Positions 1-12,907 of a DNA stretch of 64,000 nt are shown here, in pieces. The notes under the pieces are model-generated. The model searched no databases and had not been told where the DNA came from. It saw only the letters and a program-made list of their open reading frames with translations. Numbering within the stretch: the first letter of the stretch is position 1; each line of letters begins with the position of its first letter. The position numbers and the translations under genes were made by a program. Where the stretch lies: positions 97,632 to 161,631 of the forward strand of contig KQ965755.1 of the NCBI GenBank assembly GCA_001574975.1. The letters run 5' to 3'. This stretch comes from Gonapodya prolifera JEL478. Its lineage: Eukaryota; Monoblepharomycota; Monoblepharidomycetes; Monoblepharidales; Gonapodyaceae.

Positions 1-833
1 AATAAAGTTGTGCACTTGTACGAGATACGTGACTCCCGCGAGCTTCGCGGACGTCCGTTGAAACTCGCCCTGCTTCTTGAACTTATCCTGCAGCTTCAGT
101 ACCAGTTGTTCGTGGGTCGGCAACTGACCATTGACGAGCAAGTCTGTCTCGCACCTAGCTCCATTATCCGCCCCACGACTAAGAAACCGATTAAATAAAC
201 TCACCAAACTGCTGTTCTTCCCGCGCCAGCACCTGCAACCTCCCGAGCGCCCTCCTCGTCTCCTCCAATGCAACTCCTACTTGTTCCGCCTGATCCGCGA
301 GCGCGTCCTCGGCAGAATGACTGCGACCAGACTCCGCCAGAGACGGAGATGGCCCAGCGTCTGAAAGAGCTACTGAAGGTCGACGATCGTCCGCGGGTGT
401 TACTTCCAGGGTGATTGTCCCTGGTTCGATGACGTGAAGCTGGGAGCCCCCCTCTGCCTCTGTCCCTCCAGCGGCATCGCTTTCACTTGGCGGAATCACA
501 GCATTCCCGCCAGTGTCGTCGTCGTCCCATTGCAGCCTCACAGGCGGTGGAGTCATTGGTGTTGCCCTCCTCGAAGCTGCCGCTGCGGCGAGCAGTTTCG
601 CCTCAACATCTCTCGCGTCGGTGGTGGGATTAGCGGAGACAGAGCGACCTATACCGCGTAATTGGCTGGTGTGGAAACCCCGTCCTCGGATCCTCTCGCG
701 CAAATGAAATTTGCTCACCGCGGTTATTCGGCACGGGAGCAAGGGGAGCGGGAGACGGAGACGCGGGAGGATTTGGCGGGCCTGATTCCACGACAGTGAT
801 TGAGGAAATACCGACGATGCGAGGGGAAGTCAT
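1..833 (-). CDS. Hypothetical protein, 5' part of gene (runs off the left edge)
   Basis: I do not recognise this protein. Three exons can be joined in one frame: 833-719 (ATG at 833), 648-205 and 143 to beyond base 1. The introns are 70 and 61 bases, both GT...AG, and both fall in codon phase 1. The first ~180 residues are rich in Pro, Ser, Ala and acidic residues (e.g. PPNPPASPSPAPLAP) and look disordered. After that come a short Glu-rich helix-like part (LADQAEQVGVALEETRRAL) and, in exon 3, a more ordered segment (LVLKLQDKFKKQ). The consistent splice phases are the main argument that this is a real gene; the C-terminus lies outside the window. Confidence 0.5.
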
Positions 834-1058
834 GAGCTGGACGGATCCAAGCGTACGTAAGGGGAAGCGGACCTAAGCAAACTACCACCACGCAAGTTCT
901 TGTTAATATCCCCTCCATTTTGTTGGCAGCACACATTTCATTTATTAGACTACGGGAAACTAGCAACTACCGCCACAATAACTCTTGATCCAATGTGGCT
1001 CTCCCCTCCGCATGTCAAGTTCTTACACATTGTAATCATCCTTGCCGTGTCCGTTCCA

Positions 1059-2500
1059 TCAGACGCTGAACGATTCAACAATAATTTCGACATCAGCCCA
1101 CTCCTCCCTGTTCGCCAATTCCACATCCGCGAGTGCTTCTTCCACAAACTTCTCCGGTCCGCACACAAACACCCCGACCTTGGGTTTCGCCTTCTCACCA
1201 CTCGGTCCTTCAATAACTTTATGGAGAACAGCTTTCAGACCTGTGCGATGCCTCGAGACGAGGGGGAAGTCTTCTTCTTTGACTGGAACCTCAACGGGTG
1301 GCAAGTTCAAACCCGAGAGCGAAGTGTCGAAAATGTGCACCGCCACGGGAGAGTCATTCTACATCCAATGTTTAATTAGACTGTATCTCTGGGCGCCGTC
1401 TCCGCGAACAGACCACACGAAGAGAATGCGAGGCTTACAAGAGGATACAATTTGGACGTCACCGCCAAGAAGAGCATCAGAGTCTGCTTCATTGGAACTC
1501 CGGCTGGCAAGAAGACTGGAGATGCCGGCAAGTGCTGGCGCCGCTCCAGTTCCCCCGACAAAACAAGATAAAGAGATCAAATGGATAGCGATCTTTGGGA
1601 GAAGGACATAGGGCTTCCGTAAGGCCCCTGCATTGCGACTACAAGCGTTGAATGGACAAGGGAAATTGAGTACCTTCGCTCGTGAATATAAGAGGGCTGA
1701 AGAAGCAATATGCTCACTTTTTTTTAAGTCTCGCTGATCAAAAACACCCTTCGTCCAGTCCTCCACACCAAAAGGCCGATCTCGCCGGCCCCATTAGAAA
1801 CGTCACCGTATCTCCATCAGACGCTGCGACACTCCACGGGTGCGCCTGAAACCTCATGAGCTCTGGCAAGATGACGCGTGCGAACTGGCCGGGGAGGACG
1901 TCAAAAAGGGTGCTTCTTCTTCACGCCGATGGTGGCGTAGCCGCATTCTTCGCATGCGACGGATACGATGTCATGGATGTTGAATGAAGATCGGATGCGG
2001 ATGAGGATGTCAACGAGGTACAGGATAAGTCCTGTATTGGGGGCGGGTGATTTAGGTTGACAAGAGTTCGGAAACAAGCCGGAAATTGGATGCACCAGGG
2101 ATTGCATAAAATATGGTCATCGACGCATGCAAATAACCAACAAATATAGCCGCAAGCCCCAAGAAGTGCATCCTGAAAACAACATTGTAAGCGTTTCTGC
2201 GAACCCACGGCGGCGCCTTCAGGGCCATCACGCCGAGGAGGAAGAATGCCGCCATCCCCGTGATGAAAATATAGTTGAGGCTACCCCACGGCTGAGTGTA
2301 ATCCGCGGTGAAGAAGAGTGTACAGGGCGGTCTCGTCCACAGCGTAGGATTGAAAGATGGAGCACGGTGGCCCACCAGACAGCCCAGCCGAGCCAGCGGT
2401 GCATCCGAAGAGTTGCCCATTCAGCGCAAAGCTCGAGACGAACAAAATTGAAATCTATCGACCTCTCAAAGAGTCAAACATACCACGATCCAATCGGTGC
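1059..2500 (-). pseudogene. Ferric reductase-like transmembrane flavocytochrome, degraded copy
   Basis: All parts of an Fre-type NADPH ferric reductase are recognisable in order but not in one frame. They are the heme region (HRWLGWAVWW..., then FRMHFLGLAAIFVGYLH), the FAD-loop motif (LPGQFARV...AHPWSV), the NADPH parts (QGPYGSP, FVGGTGAAPALAG) and the C-terminal VFVCGPEKF ending ESFSV-stop at 1059. At least five frame changes are needed (around 2390, 2340, 1900, 1770 and 1590). There is also an in-frame TAG just before NDSPVAVHIFDT. Introns at the IFYAIPG junction and before QGPYG sit at the same places as in the intact paralogue at 58132-60312, on the other strand. I conclude this is a decayed duplicate. 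Sequencing error alone would have to be unusually dense here. Confidence 0.8.
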
Positions 2501-2519
2501 TCATTGAAGTGATAATTTC

Positions 2520-3470
2520 TATCACGGCATGGAACTCAGCATCGTGACTCGACCAGAAACTCCTGCTTAAACGGGGCTAAACTGAAACACGGTGGCTTGT
2601 GTCTGCTATTGGCAAAAGCGAACGAAGAGATGACCGTCTCTGCGACAGATATTCGTTCTCTGTTGGGTGATGTTTAAGAAGCCGAAGTCTTCAACCTTGC
2701 GGATACTGAGTCCCACCCTTTTCTTGCAACCACATATTGAACTTCAACACATCAAAGCAACAGAAACAAAACGAAAGTGTCTATCGTTTCAGCCATGGCT
2801 TACGAATGGGGTGCAAATGTAGGGTTCACATCCATCCTTCCAGCTTCCGCGAAGGAGAGTACCAAGTACTAACGACGGAAGGCAACTGATGTGTGGTCAA
2901 AGGGTTGTCATTGCTTCATTTAGGGGCTATCAATTGAGGATGCCCGACACCGAAGCGATTTTCTATTTTACTGGCCACGAAACGGATTGTCAGACCAACA
3001 AGCGACACTCTTCTGATATTGCGAGCAGGTCAACAAAAATTGTGTTTATCACGATATTGAAAATGGCATCGTGACTCATCATGTTGCTCAAATTCACCCG
3101 GACTGCAACACAATTTGTCCGCATTGCCGATGATTCGCGTCCATACGTGCTGGAACGAGCATTTTGCAATGCGAGCCGAAAAACATTCAACACGGTGCGA
3201 CAAACAAAAAGCAAACTGAGAGCTCTACCACACGACAGGATGTGACACAAATCCATCCTTCAAGCTTTTGGGAAGAAAAGCGCCATTAGTAAACGGCGGA
3301 AGGTCTCCGTGAGTGTCTAAAAGTCTTCGATACAAGGCCAAAAGGCGTGATGGTTCGGAGTCTTCTCACTCAATCGAGAAAGTTCGACAACGAAGTGAAA
3401 GAGAAAACGATATCGGCCACAAAGTATATTATCGTGGAAGAAATCAAACTGCCCTGCCATTAGAATGATT
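2520..3470. other. Intergenic stretch without a recognisable gene
   Basis: No open frame with a recognisable domain or a consistent splice pattern was found. Two short stretches resemble each other loosely (around 2830-2885 and 3248-3305; both contain ATCCATCCTTC.AGCTT followed by ..CGGAAGG), which may be an old local duplication. Confidence 0.4.
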
Positions 3471-3900
3471 CTTGAAAGCTGATTGCTCCTTCTCCAACCG
3501 CACCGGACACTTTGACACTCCATCAGAACGAGCCAGCGACCTCGTCGCGATACCCGACGGTCCAAGGACACATCATAAGCACCGGACGCGATCTTCAACG
3601 GAAGGGAGCAGCGACACCCGCCATCATCGGCCGAGGCCTCCGACAGCGGGTTGAAACGTCGCGCTCACCTCCCCACTTCCCGCTCGAGCCGCGGCTCCGC
3701 ACGTCATCTTCTGGAGTGATCAAAGTGTCTAGTTTGGTTGTTTGGAACCAAAAGACTAGATGGCAACTGTACACATGATCCTGAAAGTACAGTCGATGAA
3801 AATTTTCTCTTGCTGAGGTGGGTCTTATATACCCCTTGCACAAGGAACTCTGACAGCGCACCGCCATCCGTCCGCAGGAGAGCACCACGAAAGAGAAAAT

Positions 3901-3925
3901 CTTTTCCTTTCCTTTCCTTTCCTTT
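3901..3925. repeat. CCTTT microsatellite
   Basis: Four to five tandem copies of the pentamer CCTTT. The surrounding 3.5-4.1 kb contains no gene I can support. Confidence 0.9.
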
Positions 3926-4239
3926 GCATGGGAATAATTTCTAAATAATAAGGTCAAGTCAAATTCACACCGTTCATCTTTTCACCGCTTTTACACCTTT
4001 GAATAATACTGTTGATGACAGAAAATAATTAGGAACTCAAAGAATGCATTCGGAAAAAATTGGTATATTATCGGTTGATATCATGATTCAATTGTAGATG
4101 AGGAGGAGTAACTATGGGATGCTTCCTCGACACTTGTCTCACTCCACTGTGGTCTGTCACCTGCTCGAACTAAAATCTCCTGATAGATTCACAAAACAAA
4201 TTGGCCAAAATCACCACCCGTCCCCAATGCTCGCAACAC

Positions 4240-6769
4240 CGCCCGCATCGCCGACACCTCTACCTTCCACCCACATCGCCCCACGTCGCCAACGCCACGG
4301 CCGCCTCGTCGTCCATCCTCACCCCGGCGATGCCCAAGCCTTCAGGCGGTCCCTGAAGCCCAGTGACCATTCTCGTCTGCCCCTGCACAGTCATACGAGC
4401 GCCGAGAACGACCTCTCCACCAGCCGGGGCGAAGAAGCTGGCAAAGTCCGCCTCGCCAACGGGGAGGTTGTGCCGGGTGGCGTTGTGGGAGTCGAGGCGT
4501 TGTTGACGACAGAACTGTTGTCGGGNNNNNNNNNNNNNNNNNNNNNNNNNNNNNNNNNNNNGGGAAGAAGGGGGAACTCGCATGATAAAGCGAAAGTCGC
4601 AGAAGACGGCGAACTCCAACTCACGTTCTTGTTACACTCCTCGCACCTCCACCTGCCTCCAGCAATGTTCCTCTGGTCCACCAAAAACTGCTTCGCGTTC
4701 TTCAGTCTGTCCCGTGTTTGAAGTCACCATTCGAACACAACTTTCAAAGTCATGTTGCCATCCACCACATCGAGCAAAGACTCACGTCTTGTACATCTTC
4801 CCCTGCACCTTCGTTCCACCGATCCACATCCGAACTGGCCGTTTGGGATCCAGCGTATCCGGCAAGCGGGCATTCACAGCTGGGAGTCGGGACGAAGAGG
4901 TGCCGAGGGTCAAATTTGCGACTTCAACGAAACCGGTGACGCACCCCTCCCCCCGAAAGTTGCAACTCACTCGCCAATCGTACTAGCTGAGTCCCCGCCC
5001 CGTCCTCTTCATGCACCGACGTCTGGTCCCGCCACACAACCTGGCCCCTAATCTGCCACGACGGCAATTGCCCGGTCTGTGCCGCTCCGTCCACCTGATC
5101 CAGCCTTACCCCGCCGGCGGTCAAGCCTGGCGGATTGCCGGGCCAGTCGGGCTCGTCCCCTGTGAATTCAATGGGCGGGGCGTGGGCGTCTCTTTCGAGG
5201 TGGGGAGAACCAAACGAGACGGCCTGTGCTGCCGCCGCGGCAGCATTGACGGCCGACACGTACGCAATGTCCGAGGGCGACACGGGTCCTTCCTCCTCGA
5301 GTTCGTCCTGCTCCTCGTCACCACCTGCATCTTCGTCGCTCTCCTCCTTAACTTCCGCTGCACCCCCTCGTCCACCACGTCCACCTCGTGCAGCATGGAC
5401 GGCCTTGGGTCGCTTCGGGGGTCGGTGCGGTGGTGTCGTTGGCGGCTCAACCTTCCCTCCTTCTCGTGCCGGTCGGGCACGCTTCCTCCCGTTTGATTGC
5501 ACTGCACCACGACGACCACCACGCGACTTCGACACTGACCTCCCCCGAGTCGCTCCACGACGAGGCGAGGGGGCATCTGGGTCCGACTCTGTCGCTGACC
5601 CTTGCGAGTCCCATCCTCCTTCCACCACTGCGGTCGACCGATTTCTCGAGCGAAGGGCCTTATCCACGGCAAGACCCATCACGACCGGTGCGGGCTGCCT
5701 AGCCGCCAAGCTCGGCGAGGCCGAAGCTTGCGCAGGTCCACCCATTGGCGGGGTACGCTCCCGCTTAGCGCGTCGTCGTCGACCCCCGCCAGGCAGTTCT
5801 ACAGGCGATGCTGACCTGTTGCTCGGCGCGGTGAAGGATGCGTTCGAGGACCCGCGCGCCTTGTGGGCGAGGTAGGAGGAAAGAGCGTTCACCACATCGG
5901 GCTCGGCAGGGTTGTACAGCGGCACGAAAGAAGGGGAGGTGGGGTTGGTGGAGGTGGGGGAGGAGGGTGCGGAGGGGAGTGGTGGCGTGGAGGAGCGGTG
6001 CAGTGGGCGTTTGGCATGGCGTGCGGGCACTACATGGAGGAAGTTTTGCGTTACCTCAGCAGAACAGTAAACATCTTGCATGCACCGCAGTTATTTTCCC
6101 AAACTTCTCGCTCGGCCACCTCATCCGATCATGTCTGCAGGTCGTAAAGTTCGTTCAAAGGTCTGCATTTCACCCCACGGTTGCACCCCACGTTTCCAGG
6201 ACTGAGTTCACAACATCCACCCTCGCGAACTCACCTGCTGCGTCCTCTGTGAGCGTCGCTGTCACAGCTGCCCAATCCTCCTCGTGGTACTCTTTGGAGT
6301 TGCCATCCAGTGGATCCGTGTCCCCTTCTTCGGTCGCCTGAGAGTCGAAAGAATTCCGTGCGAGTGGAAGATGAGCAAAGATTTGCCTTCTGTCCGAGGA
6401 ATGGTGGTGGACAGGAGAGGGATTCCTGGTGGAGTTCGGATCAACCGAAGGAGACCTCCGCATGAAACCTGGCCCCGGCGTGTTATGAGGATCATCATCA
6501 TCGTCGGAGCCTCCAATGTCGGGAATTGTTGTCTGAGACGACCCGGCTAACGCTGCCGCGTACTTGGACGAGTCCTCCTGTTTGATGAGGTGGTGTAGGA
6601 CGGAAGTCGAGTGGGAGTTTGCCGACCCAAGAGTGTTATCATCTTGTGTAGGTTGGGTTGGCGGATTCGGTTGCGAAGCTTGCGCCGCGATTTGGGAGTA
6701 AGAAAGCTCCAGGACGTTCGGCTCAGGGAGTGTGGCTGCAAGTTGTTGGGTTGGCGTACCGAGAGCCAT
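4240..6769 (-). CDS. Large disordered hypothetical protein with a possible C-terminal zinc-binding part
   Basis: Likely one gene, function not recognised. ATG at 6769 opens a Gln/Ser/Pro-rich exon to 6235 (GTGAGT donor). The next long exon (about 6076-4950) carries a low-complexity basic/acidic protein with nuclear-localisation-like runs (GGGRRRRAKRER, NGRKRARPAR), an RGG-like stretch (AARGGRGGRGG) and an acidic block (EESDEDAGGDEEQDELEEE). Later short exons read VRMWIGG.KVQGKMYKT and LKNAKQFLVDQRNI..GRWRCEECNKN. The last contains a CxxC pair, so a zinc site is possible. The C-terminal part crosses the N gap at 4526-4561 and cannot be finished. The join between the first two exons lacks a convincing acceptor, so they may be two genes. 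The composition suggests a nuclear, nucleic-acid-associated protein; this is inference. Confidence 0.45.
4526..4561. other. Assembly gap (36 N)
   Basis: A run of 36 N inside the C-terminal coding part of the disordered hypothetical gene. Its true length is unknown. Confidence 0.99.
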
Positions 6770-6899
6770 TTGAGAGCGAGAAACGATGTAACACAAAGTA
6801 AACGTGCGAGTCAAATGTCCGGAAGCGGGTTTGGAAGAGTTATGTGCAGGGTTGGTGGTTTGATTAGGTCCAGTCTCCAAGCATACGGTAGCTACACCG

Positions 6900-8590
6900 A
6901 CTCACCTAGTGAGCTCCTCTGTGGCGACTGTCTCAATCCTAATGACGGAAATGTGGGTGCACCGAGTGACGGAATTTGCGCCTGCGTCTGAGGTTGACTT
7001 TGGCTAATGGTAGTTACAAAGATGGTTCGGGTTGGTGATAGGAGAACGCGGGTCTTCTGGCGCGACTCTCGACGCTCCCTCGCCATCTCTGCGTCTTCAC
7101 TTTGTGCTTATCAAGGCTTCAGAAGCCAGGAATCCACTTCCCAAAAGCGAAGACCCATCCGTCTTGCCGAAGTTTCCAGCCCATCCGCAAGCCATTCACC
7201 CACCTCAGATTCAGCAGCGCACCCGCCAATTGCTCTTCCACTTGGAGTGTTACGCTCCCGTTCATTCTGCCAGCGCTCTCCAGTCGTCCTTCGTCGACGC
7301 CGCCTTTCGTCCTCGCAAAATCTTCGCCTCAGCCCCAAGTCGTGCCAAGTTTGTTGTATTCGCAAGGTGCCTCCCAACCAGTTGAGCGCAGAACTAACGC
7401 AAAAGCATCGTAAATGTTCAAGTGTCTTACAAAGTGTCTAGTTAACTATCGATAAGCTACTCAATCTCTCCCGGCACTTCGTCCAACATACGGAATACCA
7501 GCACTCACTGAACGCACAAACCCCCCGCACAGCGCCGAGTCGATATTCGGAATTCTGACTATTGAAGGAGAGAGCCTCAGCGGATCCGAACAGTAGAAAC
7601 CAATAGTGTAGCTTGCTCAACGTATTTCTGACCACACGACGCTCTCGGAGAGATAGCCGTACCTAAAATGGTACACGCTGTGGTGTGCAAGGGTGAGCGA
7701 TTCTGAATTCTCCGAATCTCGTCCCAACATTGACATCTCACCTTCGATTTCAAAGCTGCAGTCTGCGAAAGCTTCGCCTACCCCCTTCACTCTCCAATAT
7801 CATGTCGGTTGATTCGCCTAGGAAATCGGGGGTCGAGGAGTTCGGATTTCCTGGAATCGATTGGCGAACGGACCACTCACATCACGATGAACAACTTCCT
7901 GCACCCTGGCGACGGAAAAAGCGAAAAGAATTGGAAAGAGTTGAATAAAACCTGCCCATTTGTAGCTCTTGACGTCCTGCCTGCCCCGAAACAACTCGGA
8001 ATCAGCCTTCCGACATTCAGCACCACAAGCCATCCATCAACACTCACGGCTCACTTCACTACGATTCACGAAGTAGCAAGTGCAAAATGTCTCATCTTCT
8101 CGTCAGTTTCCCATGCGGCTCCACACGTGCAACAAAACACTCGCGAAAACGCGCATGACCGCTCGTGCCGAAGGCGACATGACACGGAGCACCTTTCCCA
8201 CTTCCAACCAGCGTCGTCCTGCAGTGAGAGTGGCGAGGCAAGCGTGCGCTCCGACGTGGCGCGGAGAACGGGGGTGGCTGATGGGACGGGTGGAAGGATT
8301 GGGTGGATTGGGGTGTGGTCTTCGCATCCAAGAATTGATTTGAGGGGCCCGTGCACTTAAACCTTGAAATTTATCTTTCGCGTTGATTTTCCTTCTGCAA
8401 CAGCTCTTGAAATTGCTATGAAGGTTGCAGTGGATTGTACATGGGTGTAGTCGATTCTTTGCACGACTTCGTCTTCTCAAATACATTAATCACACTCTGC
8501 AGCACTGTGGAGATAATAAAATAAAGTAATGTTCTTTTCCTTATAAATGAATACATTCCCAACTGAACGCCAAAGGACCGTCTCAAACGA
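6900..8590. other. Region with open frames but no supported gene
   Basis: Several overlapping open frames exist on both strands (for example 7032-7385 plus and 7111-7377 minus). None shows a recognisable domain, a start with a clear context, or splice junctions that extend it. On the minus strand a short frame with ATG at 7086 ends at a GTGAGT donor near 6906, so a small upstream exon is possible. I cannot connect it to the gene at 6769. Confidence 0.35.
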
Positions 8591-8596
8591 CCGAAT

Positions 8597-10361
8597 TCAA
8601 TGCAAAAGTGTATTCATCATCGGCTTCCCAAAATTCCCCAACAGCTTCGCCGCCACCACCTGGCTCTTGATGCCTGTCGCCATATACTTCATCTCCTTCA
8701 ATCTCGGGTGGTTCACGAAAACGTCAACATCAGGCAGACCTTCGTCCCACCGAAACACTTCCGCGTGGGCCATCACCAGGTTTGAAATGTCCAGCGATCT
8801 GAGCCGAGGCAGCGATGATACCATGGTCATCAGGGCTCGCGGATCCTCCAAACGGGTCGACGTGGCCCCAAAGTGCTCCAGGTGCGGTGCCGCCGTCGGA
8901 AGGTCGCGAAACGCTGCATCACCCATGCAGTTCGACAGGCGCAGGCTCGTGAGGTGTGGTAGTCCTTTTAAAGCCCCGATAAGCTCCTGGTCTGTGATTT
9001 CCGGCTCGCCGTTCCGTCGACATGGCACCAAAAATCCAAGTGGCGCAACTCCGGCAGGCACTTGAGCAAGCGGATGATATGTTTGGGGCGTGGTCCGGGC
9101 GATTCCGCAAGCACTGTGAGCGAGAGGGAGAGCGATTGGAGATGTGTGCATTGGGTCGCCATCACCTCGACAAAGACGCCTTCGTCCAACTCGGATTCCA
9201 GGAAGCCGTGGAAATAAAGGCGCCGAAGATTGTGCCATCTCACTGCGCGCAGAAAGGCGACGATGCCATCCTGGTCTGTGACGTCGAAGTGGTTCTGGAG
9301 CTCGGGGTGGAGATCGCAAAGGAACACTGAATGATCGAAGGTTTTCAAACGCCGCGGCGATAGAAAATTCGATGAAGAAATCGTCTTCGGTTTGTTCCAC
9401 CCAGTTGTTGGGCGTTTTACGGGGACGGATGGCGAAGTGTTCCACGGAACGCGCAAGTGGGGTGCCGAAAATGTTCCATTCGGTTGACGTTGCGCTTGCA
9501 GGGTGCTCGCGAAGTACACCGTAGTGGTACGTCAGCGTCAGTTTTTTAAGTGACGAGACGCATTTTAAGTCCGATATTGGGTCCACAAAATATGATACGG
9601 TGCCCGTCGTTTCCCCCGTTTTCACGGGGAACACCATGTCCAAATCACACAGAATTTGGGCATAGGAACAACCTCCACGAGCGCACTCCACTCGTCCATA
9701 TCGAGCGTGTCAACAATGGTGAGGGACCTCAGGGTTGCCGCGAATCCAAACCCGATGTGCATTTCCGGACTGAGGAAATACCAAATCGTCTGCATGTCGC
9801 AAACAACGCTTCTAACTGGGTACCGGCCCTTATTCCGCTCCCAGTTATGTGGAGTGCGTGCCAGCTCCATGTGGCGCCGTTGGTCCCGTGTCACTTTGCG
9901 TTGGTCCACGGTTGCCAAGAGCTGGCCACGAGCGCTCAAACACCAACTCCGACTTATGTTCAACATTCGATAGAAAGGTGCAATAATTGGAAACGGGGAG
10001 AGTCGGCATCAAGCTCATTATGGAGCTGCACAGTCTTTTGAACTCACCACACGAGGGCCATAGAAGTCAGATCCCTGGGGTTGTCGAGACGCTTCGCTAT
10101 ATCGTCTGTGATCTCGGCAGGCAATTGTCTCGCAACTCCGCTATTCCATTGAGCCAACTCTTCCTCGCATCGCCTGACAAGTTTCTTGAACTCCACATTC
10201 CTACCCGTTTCGGGCACAGAGCTACATATCGACACCACAACGCGAAGTAGATCCGCGCGAGACCGAGGGAGATCCACCTTTGCGTCGCAAGGAATGGACA
10301 ACGTGTCTTTGCGATGGTTTTGCGCTGAGGTATTTGCGGATAATATAATGCGGTCGCTCAT
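8597..10361 (-). pseudogene. F-box/leucine-rich-repeat type protein with frame breaks
   Basis: The N-terminal exon (ATG at 10361, donor at 10047) ends in a good F-box: LPAEITDDIAKRLDNPRDL followed by TSMALV. The intron can be joined to CARGQLLATVDQRK and a WERNKGRYPVRSV segment. LRR-like strands follow: FAATLRSLTIVDTL, LRAVRWHNLRRLYFHG, LLKCLPELRHLDFW, LKGLPHLTSLRLSNC and LPRLRSLDISNL. The stop is at 8597. Three single-base frame changes (near 9690, 9340 and 9000) are needed to read it through. F-box proteins recruit substrates to SCF ubiquitin ligases; the LRR part would choose the target. Either it is a recent pseudogene or the assembly has indel errors here. Confidence 0.65.
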
Positions 10362-10633
10362 GCACTTGCCACCCAGCCACCAGGCCACTGCATTGATGAC
10401 CCGCAATTTGCTAAAGCTGTCGTGCAAGCTATGAGCTCCGTGCCGCCTGCAGCAAAGAACTTATTTCCCATTACACTCCGGTTGCTGTGTCCAGAACGGT
10501 TCTGGCTGTCTTGCAACGGCTACCAGGAACAACACATACAAGCCTCAAGGGCAGTGCAAATCCGTAAATGACCCAGCGGGCTAGCACGGAAATATTATTT
10601 TTATAACAAAGAATATTTATGGCAGTGCTGGCA

Positions 10634-12798
10634 TTACGTTGGAACTCTCCTACTCCCTTGAGATTGTGCCCCTCGCCGCAGCTCCTCCTTCTTCAGCAGC
10701 ACGTCGAGTTCGTCGAGCGCATCTTCCGTCTGGCGACGCAAAAATGTCATTTCAATTTCCCCCGCGAGCTCGCTGTATGTGAACGGATCAAGACTCACCT
10801 CCTTGGGATCAGCCACCCACAACGTGCAGCATGCGGACCTCGTTGAAATATCGTTCCCCGTGGACAAGAACTGGTCTCCCACATGTATCGTCTCCTCGCC
10901 ATCAATTCCAAGCCAACTCCGGAGGATCTTCACGCCTATAAGCTTGTTGCCAATGTCGACCCAGACGTCGTTGCCTCCGTTAAAAGCACAGAATGGGAGA
11001 TCAGGTAATGGCGAAACAGAGCTCGGATTGTTGCTTGTGTCGGAACTCTGACTTGACGTGCGAGCTCGAGCATCTTTTCGGGTCAGAAGGTGCTCGTAGT
11101 GTTGGAAATGGGCGATGCGCTCCTTGACAGACTACACGAAGTGAGAATTCGTCGCGTTTTACCAGCACCTTGATATCGAACCGAAAAAGACTGTACTCAC
11201 CAAAACAAACTCATCCCACTGTTCCCTTGTGAGCTTCTGCGTCCCCTCAACGGGCATCACACCGACAGCTCTTTCCTTCCTGATGACCTTTGTCCGCTCC
11301 TTCAAATTCATTTCCTCTCGCGTTTCCAAAAGGCACTGCTCGACAACGTCCAGGAAGGCTGCGATCCGCGACGTGTTGGATGGGTGGAGTGAGAAAGAAA
11401 GTGGGTTGGAGATGTCAGCGGGAAGGTACTGCGAGGGGGGAATGTATGAAAGACGTCCACTCAATGGTGTGAAAGTGTGGAGATAGTTGCATTCGCCGCC
11501 TTGGCATAAGGTCATTTGAAGTGAACATTGCGCCTACATCTCAGTTGCCGTGGATGCAGACTCACCAAAAACGAAGAATCTCCCCGTCCCGCCTTTTCCA
11601 TCACCAACTCCATTCTTGGTAAGCCCCTCCAAAAGCCCCTCCAACCTCTTTTCATACCTTCTCACCCCTTCATCGCCCGCATACCCCGCCGCCGTAACAA
11701 TGGCCACATTCACGCCCCGCTTCAAGAGCGCGCTGAGCAGTCCTCCGATACGCGAGTCGCGTGGGAACTCGCCACCGTCGTCGTAAAGCGTCATGTCGCC
11801 GTCGAACGTAATGAGGCGGAGCGTGGATGCGGCCGCACGGGTTTGGGCCGTGTTGAGAATGTGCCGAATGTCGTTGAAGGAAGGCGTGACGTGCCGACGG
11901 GAGGAGATGGAGCGGAGCTCATTTTGGTAGAGGAAAGCAGCTCGAAGCGGTAACGGGGTGAAAAAGCTGTGAGATAGAAGCTCAACGTTAGAACTGCAGT
12001 TGCAAATATTTGCAGGACTCAAAACGCGACCCACGTTCCGACTGAAGGAACAAGCTGCGATAGTCGCGAAAGCTGGGGACTTCCCCTCTCCGTGTACTAT
12101 TGAATTGGTCATGGAGAATGTTCCAGACGAAATTATTCGATTCGGGGACGGGAAGACGTACCATGCGATGCTCGTCTATAAGCTGCTCCATTAGTGAAAA
12201 GATCTCAGCATACCGTTCCAGGATATCGCGAGTCCGTGGTTGTGGAGAATACGATCGTCTTCTGTTCGCAGCTTTGTTTAACGCAATAGCCGCGACGGCA
12301 GAGCTGCAAGGAAACATTCAACTTCCAAACAGCGGCCCTTGCTCCTTCTACAACGGGATTTGCACTTACGGTCCTAGCAAATCGTCTCCGACAGGTGATG
12401 GGGAAGTCACATGGCTTTCACCAAAGCTCGCCTCGCTGGGACGAGCATTCGACGGCGTCCGAGCAAGAGCGGCACCAATGTCGTCCTTGTCCATCGCGCC
12501 AATGTCCAGAAGCGACCCCAGGGTCGGACCGGAGCTCTTTATGTTGAGCACGAATGGCGTTCTGCGGAATGTACAGTGGTGATTCTTCCAAGATTGGCGT
12601 AGAGCGGTGCTGATGGTGGCTTACCTTAGCAGACTTTTGATAAAATCGACGAATCCATCTCGTCTGTGTTGTTCAGTGCCGGCAGTGGAGGGAAGGTGAT
12701 CGACAACTGCTCAGTGAAAGCGACGTAGAGCTAAGTGAAAGTGCTGCGCCGTACCTATGAGCTTTCAGCGCGTACGTGACTTCGTATCGTGAAGTCAT
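10634..12798 (-). CDS. ISN1: IMP-specific 5'-nucleotidase
   Basis: Recognised from family motifs. The N-terminal TSRYEVTYALKAHRRD is split across exons 12798-12755 and 12663-12625. Then come TPFVLNI (exon 12561-12370), PSFNDIRHILNTAQ, the HAD-like nucleophile loop ITFDGDMTLYDDGG, VGVMPVEGTQ, FNGGNDVWVDIGNKLIG, VGDQFLSTGND, and the C-terminal ADPKE-TEDALDELDVLL after an intron ending near 10690. The stop is at 10634. The enzyme dephosphorylates IMP to inosine in purine salvage and is cytosolic. Nearly all junctions are consensus. One join near 12040-11960 (after FRDYRSLF) does not preserve frame with the visible GT/AG pairs, so there is either an unusual splice or a one-base assembly error. 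The gene otherwise looks full length. Confidence 0.9.
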
Positions 12799-12907
12799 GA
12801 AACAATGAATGCCGATTTGTTCGCCAGGATGTGTAAAAGTCTAATAACACTAATACCTACGCAACTGAAGCTAGCTGTATTCTAATTTTAGTAACCAAGA
12901 AAACGCA

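Noticed and set aside
5011-5875. Long plus-strand frames opposite the disordered gene
   Set aside because: Their composition is the complement of GC-rich low-complexity coding sequence on the minus strand; no independent signal.
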